This document shows positions 1 to 7,673 of a DNA stretch of 11,180 nucleotides, piece after piece. Origin of the DNA: Clostridiaceae bacterium. Its GTDB lineage: Bacteria > Bacillota > Clostridia > Oscillospirales > Acutalibacteraceae. The DNA is taken from assembly GCA_016295895.1 (NCBI GenBank), contig JAEDKI010000050.1:1-11180 (forward strand), in the 5' to 3' direction. A program made the translations under genes and the position numbers. The notes under the pieces are model-generated. The model was not told the DNA's origin. It searched no databases and saw only the letters and a program-made list of their open reading frames with translations. The stretch's first letter is position 1; every line of letters starts with the position of its first letter.

Positions 1-1290
1 CTGCACAGCGTAAAGCCCCGTCTTTTTCCTTTTGACAGAATAGAAAAAGAAATAAAATGGATGAGCGACCACAAGATTGCTTTCATATGGGGCGCAGACG
101 GCAATTTCGGAATGTTTGACCGGGACATTGAAATTGCAAAGGCGCTTGCCGACGCAAAGAGAAAAACAGGCTATCCCGAAAGAATGAGGATGAACTATTC
201 AAAAACCAACTTCAAGGTTGTTTTTGAGATTATCAAAATATTCAAAGAGGTTGATTTTGACCGTGTCGGCGCAACGCTCTCTTTTCAGAGCCTTTCACCG
301 ACGGTTCTTGAAAATATAGACCGCAAGAACATGGATTTTGATTTTTACCGTAATCTGCTTGCGGCATATAACAAAGAGAAAATGAAGGCTTATTCCGAGC
401 TGATTCTCGGTTTGCCCGGTGAAACATACGAAAGCTTCACTCAGGGTATCGGCAAGCTGTTTGAACTGGGTCAGCATTTCGTTTTTGAGGTTTACAGCTG
501 TATTCTTTTGCCCAACGCCGCAATCGGTCAGAAAGAATACATTGAAAAATACGGCATTAAAACCGTTGACCTTGAAATTATCAGAAGCCATTTTGCAAAT
601 CAGGCTTTTGAAATCCCCGAGTATAACACGATTGTTGTTGAAACAAACACCATGAGCCGTGAAATGTGGGTCAGGTCAACAACCTTTTATTATATTGCAA
701 AGGCTTTGCACGGCAATGGTCTTCTCCGTGCGTTTGATATCTATCTTCACTGTGAAAAGGGCGTTCCCTACGAAAAATTCTATGACGGAATGATAGATTA
801 TTTTGAAGCAAACCCGGAGCTTTTTGCTTCAAAGCTCTATTTTGAAATAAAAGAACATGCAACGGAGCAGTCGCTCGGCATAACCAACAAAAAGCTGTTT
901 TTCGAGCCGTGCGGCGATATGGTGTGGGATGATAACGAGTATCTTGTTCTTCACATGATATCTCAGCTTGACAGATTCTATGAGGATATGCTTCCTTATC
1001 TCCGCTCGTTCGGAATTGACGATGATATTTTCGCCGATCTGCTGGCTTATCAGAAAGGAATTCTCAGAAAGCCCGGAGAAAGCGAGAGCAGAGCGGAGCT
1101 TCATTACGATATTCACACCTATCTCAGCGATGTCTATGTTGACAATTATTCGCCGCTCAAAAAGAAAAAACACACTCTTGTTATGAAAGACAGCGCAACC
1201 GCTCCCGATTGGTTCAACTACGGCAAATTTGTTGTCTGGTACGGCAGAATGGGTTGGGCGTCTTACAAAGATGATGTTACCGAAGAATAA
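1..1290 (+). CDS. B12-dependent-type radical SAM protein, N-terminus cut off by window edge
   Basis: The reading frame is open from base 1 and ends at TAA 1288-1290, so the ATG at 61 is internal and not the start. The 20 codons before it match the neighbour at 1345-3255 (shared RLFP and IEKE/KKEI blocks). Aligned to that neighbour, base 1 corresponds to its residue 208, so about 207 residues are missing. These would hold the B12-binding domain and the CX3CX2C motif, whose last Cys should lie about three codons upstream. Visible are the rest of the radical SAM barrel, with GNFGMFDRD (nt about 100-123), SFQSL, ENIDRKN and ELILGLPGET, followed by a helical C-terminal domain of about 250 residues ending in a VVWYGR motif. 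The visible 429 codons equal the matching part of the neighbour exactly, so this looks like an intact gene cut by the window. Where the neighbour has CADAN this protein has GADGN, so it lacks that Cys. Substrate unknown; a methyltransferase-like or other radical B12 reaction is inferred from the paralogue. Confidence 0.85.
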   Translation: MHSVKPRLFPFDRIEKEIKWMSDHKIAFIWGADGNFGMFDRDIEIAKALADAKRKTGYPERMRMNYSKTNFKVVFEIIKIFKEVDFDRVGATLSFQSLSPTVLENIDRKNMDFDFYRNLLAAYNKEKMKAYSELILGLPGETYESFTQGIGKLFELGQHFVFEVYSCILLPNAAIGQKEYIEKYGIKTVDLEIIRSHFANQAFEIPEYNTIVVETNTMSREMWVRSTTFYYIAKALHGNGLLRAFDIYLHCEKGVPYEKFYDGMIDYFEANPELFASKLYFEIKEHATEQSLGITNKKLFFEPCGDMVWDDNEYLVLHMISQLDRFYEDMLPYLRSFGIDDDIFADLLAYQKGILRKPGESESRAELHYDIHTYLSDVYVDNYSPLKKKKHTLVMKDSATAPDWFNYGKFVVWYGRMGWASYKDDVTEE

Positions 1291-1344
1291 TCGGAAGCTC
1301 CGGATTTTTTTCGTTACCCTAAAGAAAGAGTTGAAATCCGCTTA
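1291..1344 (+). other. 54-bp intergenic gap with weak hairpin and T-run
   Basis: This is the longest gap between same-strand genes in the window. It holds a short inverted repeat, CGGA (1292-1295) and TCCG (1299-1302), with a 3-nt loop, followed after one A by seven T residues (1305-1311). The stem is only 4 bp, so at best it is a leaky terminator or attenuator between the two paralogues. A purine-rich AAAGAAAGAG (1321-1330) lies 14 bases before the next ATG. That is far for a Shine-Dalgarno site, so initiation at 1345 may be weaker than at the downstream genes. No convincing -35/-10 promoter is seen. Confidence 0.3.
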
Positions 1345-3255
1345 ATGAAGAAAAAGGTTTATTTATTGCAAATTGGATCGTCTTTTGCAACTCCGTGGTT
1401 TTTGCCTTATTCCATGGGGTGCATTGCGGCATACCTTAAAAGAGACACGGAGATTTCGGAGCATTATGAAATTCCCGATATAATTACAGCCCGTGAGCCG
1501 ATTGATAAAGTTCTGAATCGCTTTGACAGCCCGTTTATGGCGGCTTTTTCGTGCAGCGTATGGAATATTGAATATAACAAAGCCCTTGCGGAAAGGCTCA
1601 AAAAAATCTATCCACGGATTATTATTGTTTTCGGCGGACCGAGCGTTGAGAAAGACGGAAGTCTGCTTGACAGATGCCCTTATGTTGATTTTCTTATGTA
1701 TAACGAGGGCGAGGAGAGCACGGCGGCATTGCTGAAAGCGCTTGAAAACGGCGAGGATTTAAAGAACGTTCCGAACCTTTGCTTCAGGAGCGGAGAAGAA
1801 AAGGTTACAACCGATTTTTATGTTCCCGAGGATATTTCGGACTATCCGTCGCCCTATACCGACGGCATTTTTGACGGAATCATGGCTGAATTTCCGAATA
1901 TTGAATATCATGTAACCATTGAAACCAACAGAGGCTGCCCTTATTCCTGCGCTTACTGTGAGTGGAGCTGCACCAAAAAGGTGCGCCTTTTCCCGATTGA
2001 AAAGGTCAAAAAAGAAATTGAATGGGCGGCACGGCATAAAATCAGCTACAGCTACTGTGCAGACGCAAATTTCGGAATGTTTGACAGAGATGTTGAAATT
2101 GCGGAATTTGTTGTTGAGCAAAAGAAAAAATACGGATATCCCGGCGTTTTCAAGCCCTGCTATGCAAAAGAAAGCAATGAAAATGTTTTTAAAGCGGGAT
2201 ATATTCTTAACAAGAACCAAATTGACAAAAGCGTAACGCTTGCCTATCAGTCGCTTGATAAAACCGCTCTTGAGAATATCGGCAGAAAGAATCTGACTCT
2301 TGAAAGCTTTGCCGAAATCGATGCAAAGTTCACCGCCGCAGGAGTGCCGACTTATACGGAGCTTATTCTCGGCTTGCCGGGTGAAACCTTTGAAAGCTTT
2401 TGCAGAGGAATCTGCACCCTGCTTGAAAAGGGTCAGAATAATTCAATGACGGTTTATGACTGTCAGGTTTATCCGAACACTCTGATAAGCAGTAAAGATT
2501 ATCGGGAACGCTTCGGAATCAAGACTTCGGTTATTCCTCAGCTCGGCATCCACTTTACCCCCGAGCTTAACGGCGTTCAGGAATATATCGAAATCATAAC
2601 CGAAACCGCAACAATGCCCAAAAAGGATTGGGTCAAGGCGTGCATGTTCGCCGTTGTTTTGCAGACCTTCCACCATCTCGGTCTGCTCCGCTATTTTGCA
2701 ATTTATCTTCACAATGAAAAAGGCGTTTCATATTATGACTTTTATAACCGCCTTTTCAGCTATATTTATAAAGAAAGTGACGGCTTTGTTAACGGCTTCT
2801 TTGAGAGCCTGAGCAGGAGAAAATATGACACCGAAACCGCCGATTGGACTTATCAGCGGGATGTTTTCGGCTCAACGGGCTGGTATTTCGAGGAGGGCGC
2901 ATTCCTTGAAATGGTTTATCACTTTGATGAATTCCGCAGCGACATGATGCCTTTTTTGAAGAGCTTTGATATTGAGCCCGAGCTGCTTGAAGGCTTGCTC
3001 GACTATCAGTATTCGCTCATAAGGCTCTTGAACAAGGATGAAGCAACCGTTTGCTCCGATTGGAATTTCTACTCTTATTTTGAAAAGGGAGCGGAGCTTA
3101 AAAAAATAAAATCGGTTCTTCATGTTAAATCGGAAAAGATTTTTGATAACTGGGCGGACTATGCAAGAGAGGTCATCTGGTTCGGCAAGCGATACAGCGC
3201 AACTCTGCTTGTGAATCCGAGAGACCGCATTGATTATTCGGAGGAGACGGAATGA
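1345..3255 (+). CDS. Cobalamin-binding radical SAM protein (group 1, full length, 636 aa)
   Basis: The N-terminal part (residues 1 to about 145) looks like a B12-binding Rossmann domain: VYLLQIGSS at the start, then IIIVFGGPS (93-100) and NEGEES (120-125). No DxHxxG motif is visible, which fits the many radical SAM B12 proteins that bind cobalamin without a His ligand. The radical SAM domain follows, with CX3CX2C as C198, C202 and C205 in RGCPYSCAYCEW, which should bind a [4Fe-4S] cluster and SAM. Further motifs are CADANFGMFDRD (238-249), ENIGRKN and ELILGLPGET (339-348). From about residue 380 to the end lies a helical domain of about 250 residues that I do not recognise, shared with the preceding gene. 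The ATG at 1345 starts directly on the first beta strand and no in-frame start lies between it and the upstream stop. It overlaps the next gene by 4 bases. Family-level role: SAM- and cobalamin-dependent radical methylation, cyclisation or rearrangement; substrate unknown. Confidence 0.88.
   Translation: MKKKVYLLQIGSSFATPWFLPYSMGCIAAYLKRDTEISEHYEIPDIITAREPIDKVLNRFDSPFMAAFSCSVWNIEYNKALAERLKKIYPRIIIVFGGPSVEKDGSLLDRCPYVDFLMYNEGEESTAALLKALENGEDLKNVPNLCFRSGEEKVTTDFYVPEDISDYPSPYTDGIFDGIMAEFPNIEYHVTIETNRGCPYSCAYCEWSCTKKVRLFPIEKVKKEIEWAARHKISYSYCADANFGMFDRDVEIAEFVVEQKKKYGYPGVFKPCYAKESNENVFKAGYILNKNQIDKSVTLAYQSLDKTALENIGRKNLTLESFAEIDAKFTAAGVPTYTELILGLPGETFESFCRGICTLLEKGQNNSMTVYDCQVYPNTLISSKDYRERFGIKTSVIPQLGIHFTPELNGVQEYIEIITETATMPKKDWVKACMFAVVLQTFHHLGLLRYFAIYLHNEKGVSYYDFYNRLFSYIYKESDGFVNGFFESLSRRKYDTETADWTYQRDVFGSTGWYFEEGAFLEMVYHFDEFRSDMMPFLKSFDIEPELLEGLLDYQYSLIRLLNKDEATVCSDWNFYSYFEKGAELKKIKSVLHVKSEKIFDNWADYAREVIWFGKRYSATLLVNPRDRIDYSEETE
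3240..3247 (+). promoter_or_regulatory. Strong Shine-Dalgarno site with ATGA stop-start overlap
   Basis: GGAGGAGA at 3240-3247 lies inside the last codons of the upstream gene, 4-7 bases before ATG 3252-3254. The upstream stop TGA is 3253-3255, so stop and start overlap as ATGA. This arrangement fixes the start of the next gene and suggests translational coupling of the two radical SAM proteins. Confidence 0.8.
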
Positions 3256-5093
3256 AAAAGGTTTTGCTTATTCAGCCACCGCAGTGGTATCCCGTTTCGC
3301 CGCATCTTGCCGTTCCGCTTCTTGCGGCTCAGATAAAAAGAGAGGGCTTTGAGGTTAAAGCCCTTGACCTTAATGTTAAGTTTTTTAACCGTATTCTTCA
3401 AAATAAAAATCTTGCCGAAGCAGACAGGCAGGCGAAAAGAATTCTTGCGGAGCTTGAAGAAAAGTTTGCAAATGCCGATTTTGAAGCAATAAAGAAAAAC
3501 GGAAGCTTTGAGGAAAAGAACCTCGGTTTGAAGTTCCTGACAATAAAAAAGTTCTATGCCGAGAACGGGGAAGAAATTGAGCGTGTAATAAACGAAACGG
3601 ACGAAGCTGTGCATACCCTGAAAAACGCTCCCGATTTTTACTGCCCCGAAAAGCTTATGCGGGCGAAGCGCACGGTTCAGCTTGCTCTGCGATTGGCTTC
3701 AATGCCCTATGCGCCGAATGAAATAGATATTGACAACTATTTTGCAAATCCGCTTCTGAGGCTTGATTGGGAGAACATCAAGCTTCAGTGTGAGGCTTCA
3801 TCGCTGAATATGTTCAGGGATTTTCTTGCAGAAAAGGCGGGCGAAATATCTGAGCAGGGATATGATGTTATCGGCGTTTCAATGACCGATTTAAGTCAGC
3901 TTATTCCCGTTTTTACGCTCACGAAAATGCTGAAAGCTCAGACAAACGCAAAAATTATTCTCGGCGGAAACTACGCAACGCAGATTAGCGAGGATATGCT
4001 CAGGCATGAGGATATTTTCACGGATTATATTGATTATCTGCTCATCGGCGACGCCGAAACGGCGATAGTTGATTTATGCAAATATATTGACGGCAGAGAA
4101 AAAATCGAAAATGTCGCCAATCTTTCCTATTATTCCGAAAGCGAAAAGAGAGTTGTTTCGGCAAGCTACACCTGCGAGCATATCGACCTCAACGGCGTTG
4201 CTTATCCCGATTTCAGCGACTATGATTTTTCGGAATATCTTACCCCCGAGCCTGTATTTCCCATTCAGCTTTCAAAGGGCTGTTATTGGGGAAAATGCAG
4301 CTTCTGCGATTATGCCTACGGTCAGCTTGGCTATGACCCGAAACACATCGACCGCATAATCGACGAGATAAAATATTATGTTGACGCCTATTCTGCGTCA
4401 AAGTTTATGTTTATAGACGAGGCAATTCCGCCGGCGTTTTATAACAGACTTGCTCTGGCTATCATCAAATCGGGTCTTAAAATCAATTATTATTCTTTTG
4501 CAAGGCTTGAGGACGGCTACACAGCCGAGGTGCTCAAAAACCTCTATGATTCGGGCGCAAGAATCTTTATGTGGGGCTATGAGTGCGAATCGCTCAGAGT
4601 CATGAAGCTCATGAACAAGGGCATCAACTCCGAGAGACGGCTTGATATTCTTGCGGATTCTCACAGGGCAGGAATATGGAATAACGGCCTGTTCATTTTC
4701 GGCTATCCGACCGAAACCGCCGATGAAATCCGACAAACCATGGATGTTATCAGAAACAACAGAGATATCATCAATTCCTGCACCTTGTCGAATTTTTCTC
4801 TTAAAAAGCATTCCCTGCTGAAAGAAACCGTCGGTTCAAACGGAATAATCAGCTACACCGAAAACGGAGAATTTTTCACCACCTACAGGGACGAGGCGCA
4901 GGGCATTTCTCAGGCGGAAAGACGGGAGCTTCGCAGAAGCTTTCAGTTTGAAATGACTGAAGCGAACAAGAATTCTTTGTGGTCGGTTGTATTTTCGGAT
5001 TTTGACCATTTGCTGTTATATCTTTCAAAATACGGACTTGATTATGTCAGCGGCTACAGATCAGATGAGCGCATATGCCCCGAATTCAGGTGA
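3252..5093 (+). CDS. B12-binding radical SAM protein with CX4CX2C motif (group 2, 613 aa)
   Basis: The first strand and helix of a B12-binding fold are at residues 1-41 (VLLIQPPQWYP to LDLN). The fold resumes only at YDVIGVSMTDLSQ (204-216), then KIILGGNY (234-241) and GDAE (266-269). The residues between, about 45-190, are rich in Glu, Lys, Ala and Leu, look helical, and form an insertion absent from the third-type genes here. The cluster motif is GCYWGKCSFCD with C344, C349 and C352, that is CX4CX2C rather than CX3CX2C; the DNA reading confirms four residues between the first two Cys. Typical barrel motifs follow: FIDEAIPP, GYECESLRVMKLMNKG and FGYPTET. A C-terminal region of about 110 residues has a FDHLLLYLSKYG block. 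It is a close paralogue of 5832-7652, with which it flanks the glycosyltransferase gene. Oxygen-sensitive radical chemistry with cobalamin is inferred; the substrate is unknown. Confidence 0.87.
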   Translation: MKKVLLIQPPQWYPVSPHLAVPLLAAQIKREGFEVKALDLNVKFFNRILQNKNLAEADRQAKRILAELEEKFANADFEAIKKNGSFEEKNLGLKFLTIKKFYAENGEEIERVINETDEAVHTLKNAPDFYCPEKLMRAKRTVQLALRLASMPYAPNEIDIDNYFANPLLRLDWENIKLQCEASSLNMFRDFLAEKAGEISEQGYDVIGVSMTDLSQLIPVFTLTKMLKAQTNAKIILGGNYATQISEDMLRHEDIFTDYIDYLLIGDAETAIVDLCKYIDGREKIENVANLSYYSESEKRVVSASYTCEHIDLNGVAYPDFSDYDFSEYLTPEPVFPIQLSKGCYWGKCSFCDYAYGQLGYDPKHIDRIIDEIKYYVDAYSASKFMFIDEAIPPAFYNRLALAIIKSGLKINYYSFARLEDGYTAEVLKNLYDSGARIFMWGYECESLRVMKLMNKGINSERRLDILADSHRAGIWNNGLFIFGYPTETADEIRQTMDVIRNNRDIINSCTLSNFSLKKHSLLKETVGSNGIISYTENGEFFTTYRDEAQGISQAERRELRRSFQFEMTEANKNSLWSVVFSDFDHLLLYLSKYGLDYVSGYRSDERICPEFR

Positions 5094-5097
5094 ATTT

Positions 5098-5826
5098 ATG
5101 AAATTTGAAAAGGTTTCAATATATATCGGCGCAACCGATGAAAACGAAGGATTAAAAAAAACCGTTGACTATATCATGGAAAACTGTGATATCAACGATA
5201 TCGACAGAGTGACGATGGTTTATCCGAAAAGGGCGGCGGCTCAATGCGTTGAAGCAATCGATATGCTGAGCCGAAAATATCCGGGCAAGGTTTTCGGAAT
5301 GGTTCAGACAAGGCCGTATATCGGCGGCGGAATCCGTGACGGCTTTGACAGCGCCGAATCGTCTCACATTATGCTTCTGCCGGGTGATCTGGGCGTTTCG
5401 CTTGACTGCATTCCGAGGATGATAAGCGGAGCAAAGGAAGAACCCGACACAATTATCAAGACCTCACGCTGGCTTGAAAAAAACTGCTTTCATGAATATG
5501 ACCCTGCAAGAAAAGTCTTTAACAGACTTGCACAGATTTTTTTAAGGATACTTTTTTTATCCGATTTAACGGATTTCACTCTGCCTGTTCAGACGATGCC
5601 CACAAAGCTTTATAAATCAATTTATTTCAGGGAGCTCAATTTCCCGTTTCTGATTGAGCTTGTGGTTGCGCCGCTCAGGCTCGGAGCAAGGTTCAAAGAA
5701 ATCCCCGTGCATTGCTCCGGCAGGTCGGAGGGCAAATCCAAAAACTCATTCAAACAAACTGCTTTGTATCTGAAAACCGCTTTAAGGGTCAGATTTTCTC
5801 CAAAGAAAAAACTAATCAAGAGGTAA
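5098..5826 (+). CDS. Family 2 glycosyltransferase, dolichyl-phosphate-mannose-synthase-like (242 aa)
   Basis: This is a short GT-A-fold protein that should move a sugar from a nucleotide sugar to an acceptor. The pattern fits DPM-synthase-type GT2 enzymes: VSIYIGATDENEGLKKTVDYI at the N-terminus, then GGGIRDGF, a metal-site-like segment MLLPGDLG (92-99), TSRW (122-125), TDFTLPVQ (158-165) and a final EIPVHCSGRSEGKSK (201-215). The usual D-x-D metal motif is degenerate: G96-D97 replaces the first Asp, so metal binding or activity may differ. There is no clear C-terminal membrane segment; a hydrophobic stretch near 140-157 could give peripheral membrane contact. I chose ATG 5098 over the upstream in-frame ATG 4987 because the protein aligns from MKFEKVSIYIG, AGGTG at 5088-5092 is well placed, and 4987 lies deep inside the preceding gene. 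It sits between two group 2 radical SAM genes (4-bp and 5-bp gaps), so it very probably acts in the same pathway. Confidence 0.8.
   Translation: MKFEKVSIYIGATDENEGLKKTVDYIMENCDINDIDRVTMVYPKRAAAQCVEAIDMLSRKYPGKVFGMVQTRPYIGGGIRDGFDSAESSHIMLLPGDLGVSLDCIPRMISGAKEEPDTIIKTSRWLEKNCFHEYDPARKVFNRLAQIFLRILFLSDLTDFTLPVQTMPTKLYKSIYFRELNFPFLIELVVAPLRLGARFKEIPVHCSGRSEGKSKNSFKQTALYLKTALRVRFSPKKKLIKR
5818..5823 (+). promoter_or_regulatory. Shine-Dalgarno site that fixes the start at 5832
   Basis: AAGAGG at 5818-5823 lies 8 bases before ATG 5832. It supports 5832 over the in-frame upstream ATG at 5712, which would put 120 bases of overlap on the glycosyltransferase gene. The protein read from 5832 (MKILFASVPQWYP) matches the paralogue's N-terminus, while the extra residues from 5712 match nothing in it. 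Confidence 0.75.
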
Positions 5827-5831
5827 ACGCA

Positions 5832-7652
5832 ATGAAAATTCTTTTTGCTTCGGTTCCGCAGTGGTATCCCGCAAGCCCGTATCTTGCGTCGGCTCTGCTT
5901 GTCGGTCAGCTGAAGGGCAGGGGCTTTGACGCTGAAAGCCACGATTTTAATATTGAGTTTTTCAACGATATATTGAACGGCGAATATGCGAAGAAAAGCT
6001 TTGAAAACGCTAAGAAGATTTTGTCGGATTCCGAATTTGAATATGACTGCGCTCTGACTGAGGATATCAACGAAAAGCGCAGAAAGACATCGGAGCTGAG
6101 AAAGAGGATTATCGGCGATTATATAAAATATGACAGCGAAAAAGCAGAGAATACAATCAAAAAAATTGATTGGGCTGTCAGCGTTATAAAAACAAAAGAG
6201 CTTTTTTATGACCCTGAAAAGCTTTATGAGGCAAAGGATATAATCAATTCCGCTCTCGACCTTGCTTCTCTGCCTTATGTGCCGTCGAGAATAATGATTG
6301 ACAATTTCATCGCAAATCCCGTGATGACATATGATTTTGCCGATGTTGATTATCAATGCAAGAGCGGCGAAATGAACATGTTTTTGCCCTATTTTGAGCA
6401 GGTTCTTGCCGAAAAGGATTTTTCCGCTTATTCGCTCATCAACATTTCAATAACCGATCTCAGTCAGGTTGTGCCGGGCTTGACTCTTGCCCGCCTGCTG
6501 AAAATGAAAACAGAGGCAAAAATATGCCTCGGAGGAAATTATATATTCAAAATTGCTCCCGATCTCAAAAAAATTCCTGCAATTTTCAAAGAATACTGCG
6601 ACTTTTTCGTTGTCGGCGACGGCGAAATTGCATCGGTCGAGCTTGCGGAATATTGTGAGGGAAAAAGAGATATTTCCGGCGTGCATTCGCTCGTTTATGC
6701 CGATGAAAACGGCGTGATTGTCACCAACGAAACCGCTCCTTTGCTCGATATGGATAAAATATATTATCCCGATTTTGACTGTTTTGATTTCAATAAATAT
6801 CTTGCTCCCGAGCCCGTTTTGCCCGTTCAGTTCGGCAAGGGCTGTTACTGGTCAAAATGCACCTTCTGCGATTTTTACACGGGTCAGCAGAAATATGACA
6901 TCAAGAGCGTCAGCAGAGCGGTTGATGAGGTTGAATTTCTTCATAATAAATACGGCTTCAGCCATTTTAATTTTGTTGACGAAGCCGTTCCGCCTGCCTT
7001 CTATAACGCTTTCGCCTCGGAGGTCATAAAAAGAAATCTGAAAATATATTACAGCTCTTTTGTAAGGCTCGAAAAGGCGTTTACGGCGGATGTGCTGAAA
7101 AACATGTATAATTCAGGCGCAAGATATATGATGTGGGGCTATGAATCGGAGTCTGCGAGAATAATGGAGCTTATGAATAAGGGCATAGACCTTTCGGAGC
7201 GCAAAAGAATTCTTGAAGATTCTTCAAAAGCGGGAATCTGGAATGTTGTCACTTTTCTTCTCGGCTTCCCGACCGAAACAGAGGAGGAGCTTCAGTCAAC
7301 GATTGATGTTATTTATGACAGCAGAATCGTTGACACCTGCGTTCCGTCAAATTTTGCTCTGAAGAAAAACGCAATTCTTAAAAACAAGGCGGAAAGCGTT
7401 GACATAACCGAATTTCACGAAAACGGCGAGCTTCATATTTCTTATAAATACAGCTCCCTTTCAAGCACGATGGAGCAGGTCAAGGAAAGGCGCAACCGCT
7501 TTGAAAAGAAGTTTCTTGCCGACACCGCCGACCGCCTGTGGCCGCACACCTTCACCGAGGGCGATTATCTTATGCTCTATCTGACGCACTTCGGCAAGGA
7601 TTATGTGAAGAATTACAGGCTGAAATATAAAAAAGAACTGCCGCATTATTAA
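5832..7652 (+). CDS. B12-binding radical SAM protein with CX4CX2C motif (group 2, 606 aa)
   Basis: It has the same architecture as 3252-5093. The N-terminal strand carries the shared PQWYPxSPxLA motif (9-19) and DFN (38-40). A helical, highly charged insertion of about 150 residues follows. The B12-like fold then resumes with NISITDLSQ (204-212), ICLGGNY and VGDGE. The cluster motif is GCYWSKCTFCD with C338, C343 and C346, again CX4CX2C. Later barrel motifs are FVDEAVPP, GYESESARIMELMNKG and GFPTETEEE. The end of the protein carries a YLMLYLTHFGKDYVKNYR block matching its paralogue. By eye the two proteins are roughly half identical over most of their length, and 16 bases near the 5' ends are identical at DNA level (3279-3294 and 5856-5871), so they arose by duplication. 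Two copies either side of one glycosyltransferase suggest related but separate steps on one product. Substrate unknown; cobalamin use is inferred from the fold. Confidence 0.87.
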   Translation: MKILFASVPQWYPASPYLASALLVGQLKGRGFDAESHDFNIEFFNDILNGEYAKKSFENAKKILSDSEFEYDCALTEDINEKRRKTSELRKRIIGDYIKYDSEKAENTIKKIDWAVSVIKTKELFYDPEKLYEAKDIINSALDLASLPYVPSRIMIDNFIANPVMTYDFADVDYQCKSGEMNMFLPYFEQVLAEKDFSAYSLINISITDLSQVVPGLTLARLLKMKTEAKICLGGNYIFKIAPDLKKIPAIFKEYCDFFVVGDGEIASVELAEYCEGKRDISGVHSLVYADENGVIVTNETAPLLDMDKIYYPDFDCFDFNKYLAPEPVLPVQFGKGCYWSKCTFCDFYTGQQKYDIKSVSRAVDEVEFLHNKYGFSHFNFVDEAVPPAFYNAFASEVIKRNLKIYYSSFVRLEKAFTADVLKNMYNSGARYMMWGYESESARIMELMNKGIDLSERKRILEDSSKAGIWNVVTFLLGFPTETEEELQSTIDVIYDSRIVDTCVPSNFALKKNAILKNKAESVDITEFHENGELHISYKYSSLSSTMEQVKERRNRFEKKFLADTADRLWPHTFTEGDYLMLYLTHFGKDYVKNYRLKYKKELPHY

Positions 7653-7673
7653 TAAAGTGAGTTGAAGTGTAAA

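Noticed and set aside
61..63. ATG at 61 as the start of the first gene
   Set aside because: The frame is open to base 1, and the preceding codons align with residues 208-227 of the paralogue, so this Met is internal.
4987..5097. Upstream in-frame extension of the glycosyltransferase
   Set aside because: It overlaps the conserved C-terminus of the preceding gene and adds residues not expected before the first GT-A strand. ATG 5098 has a better ribosome site.
5712..5831. Upstream in-frame extension of the second group 2 enzyme
   Set aside because: It would overlap 115 bases of the glycosyltransferase gene, and the paralogue begins at the residue matching ATG 5832.
5622..6356. A 244-codon open frame on the - strand
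   Set aside because: It lies antisense to the glycosyltransferase and the group 2 radical SAM gene, which both have strong family motifs. Its predicted protein is low-complexity in Ile, Phe and Cys with no recognisable domain.
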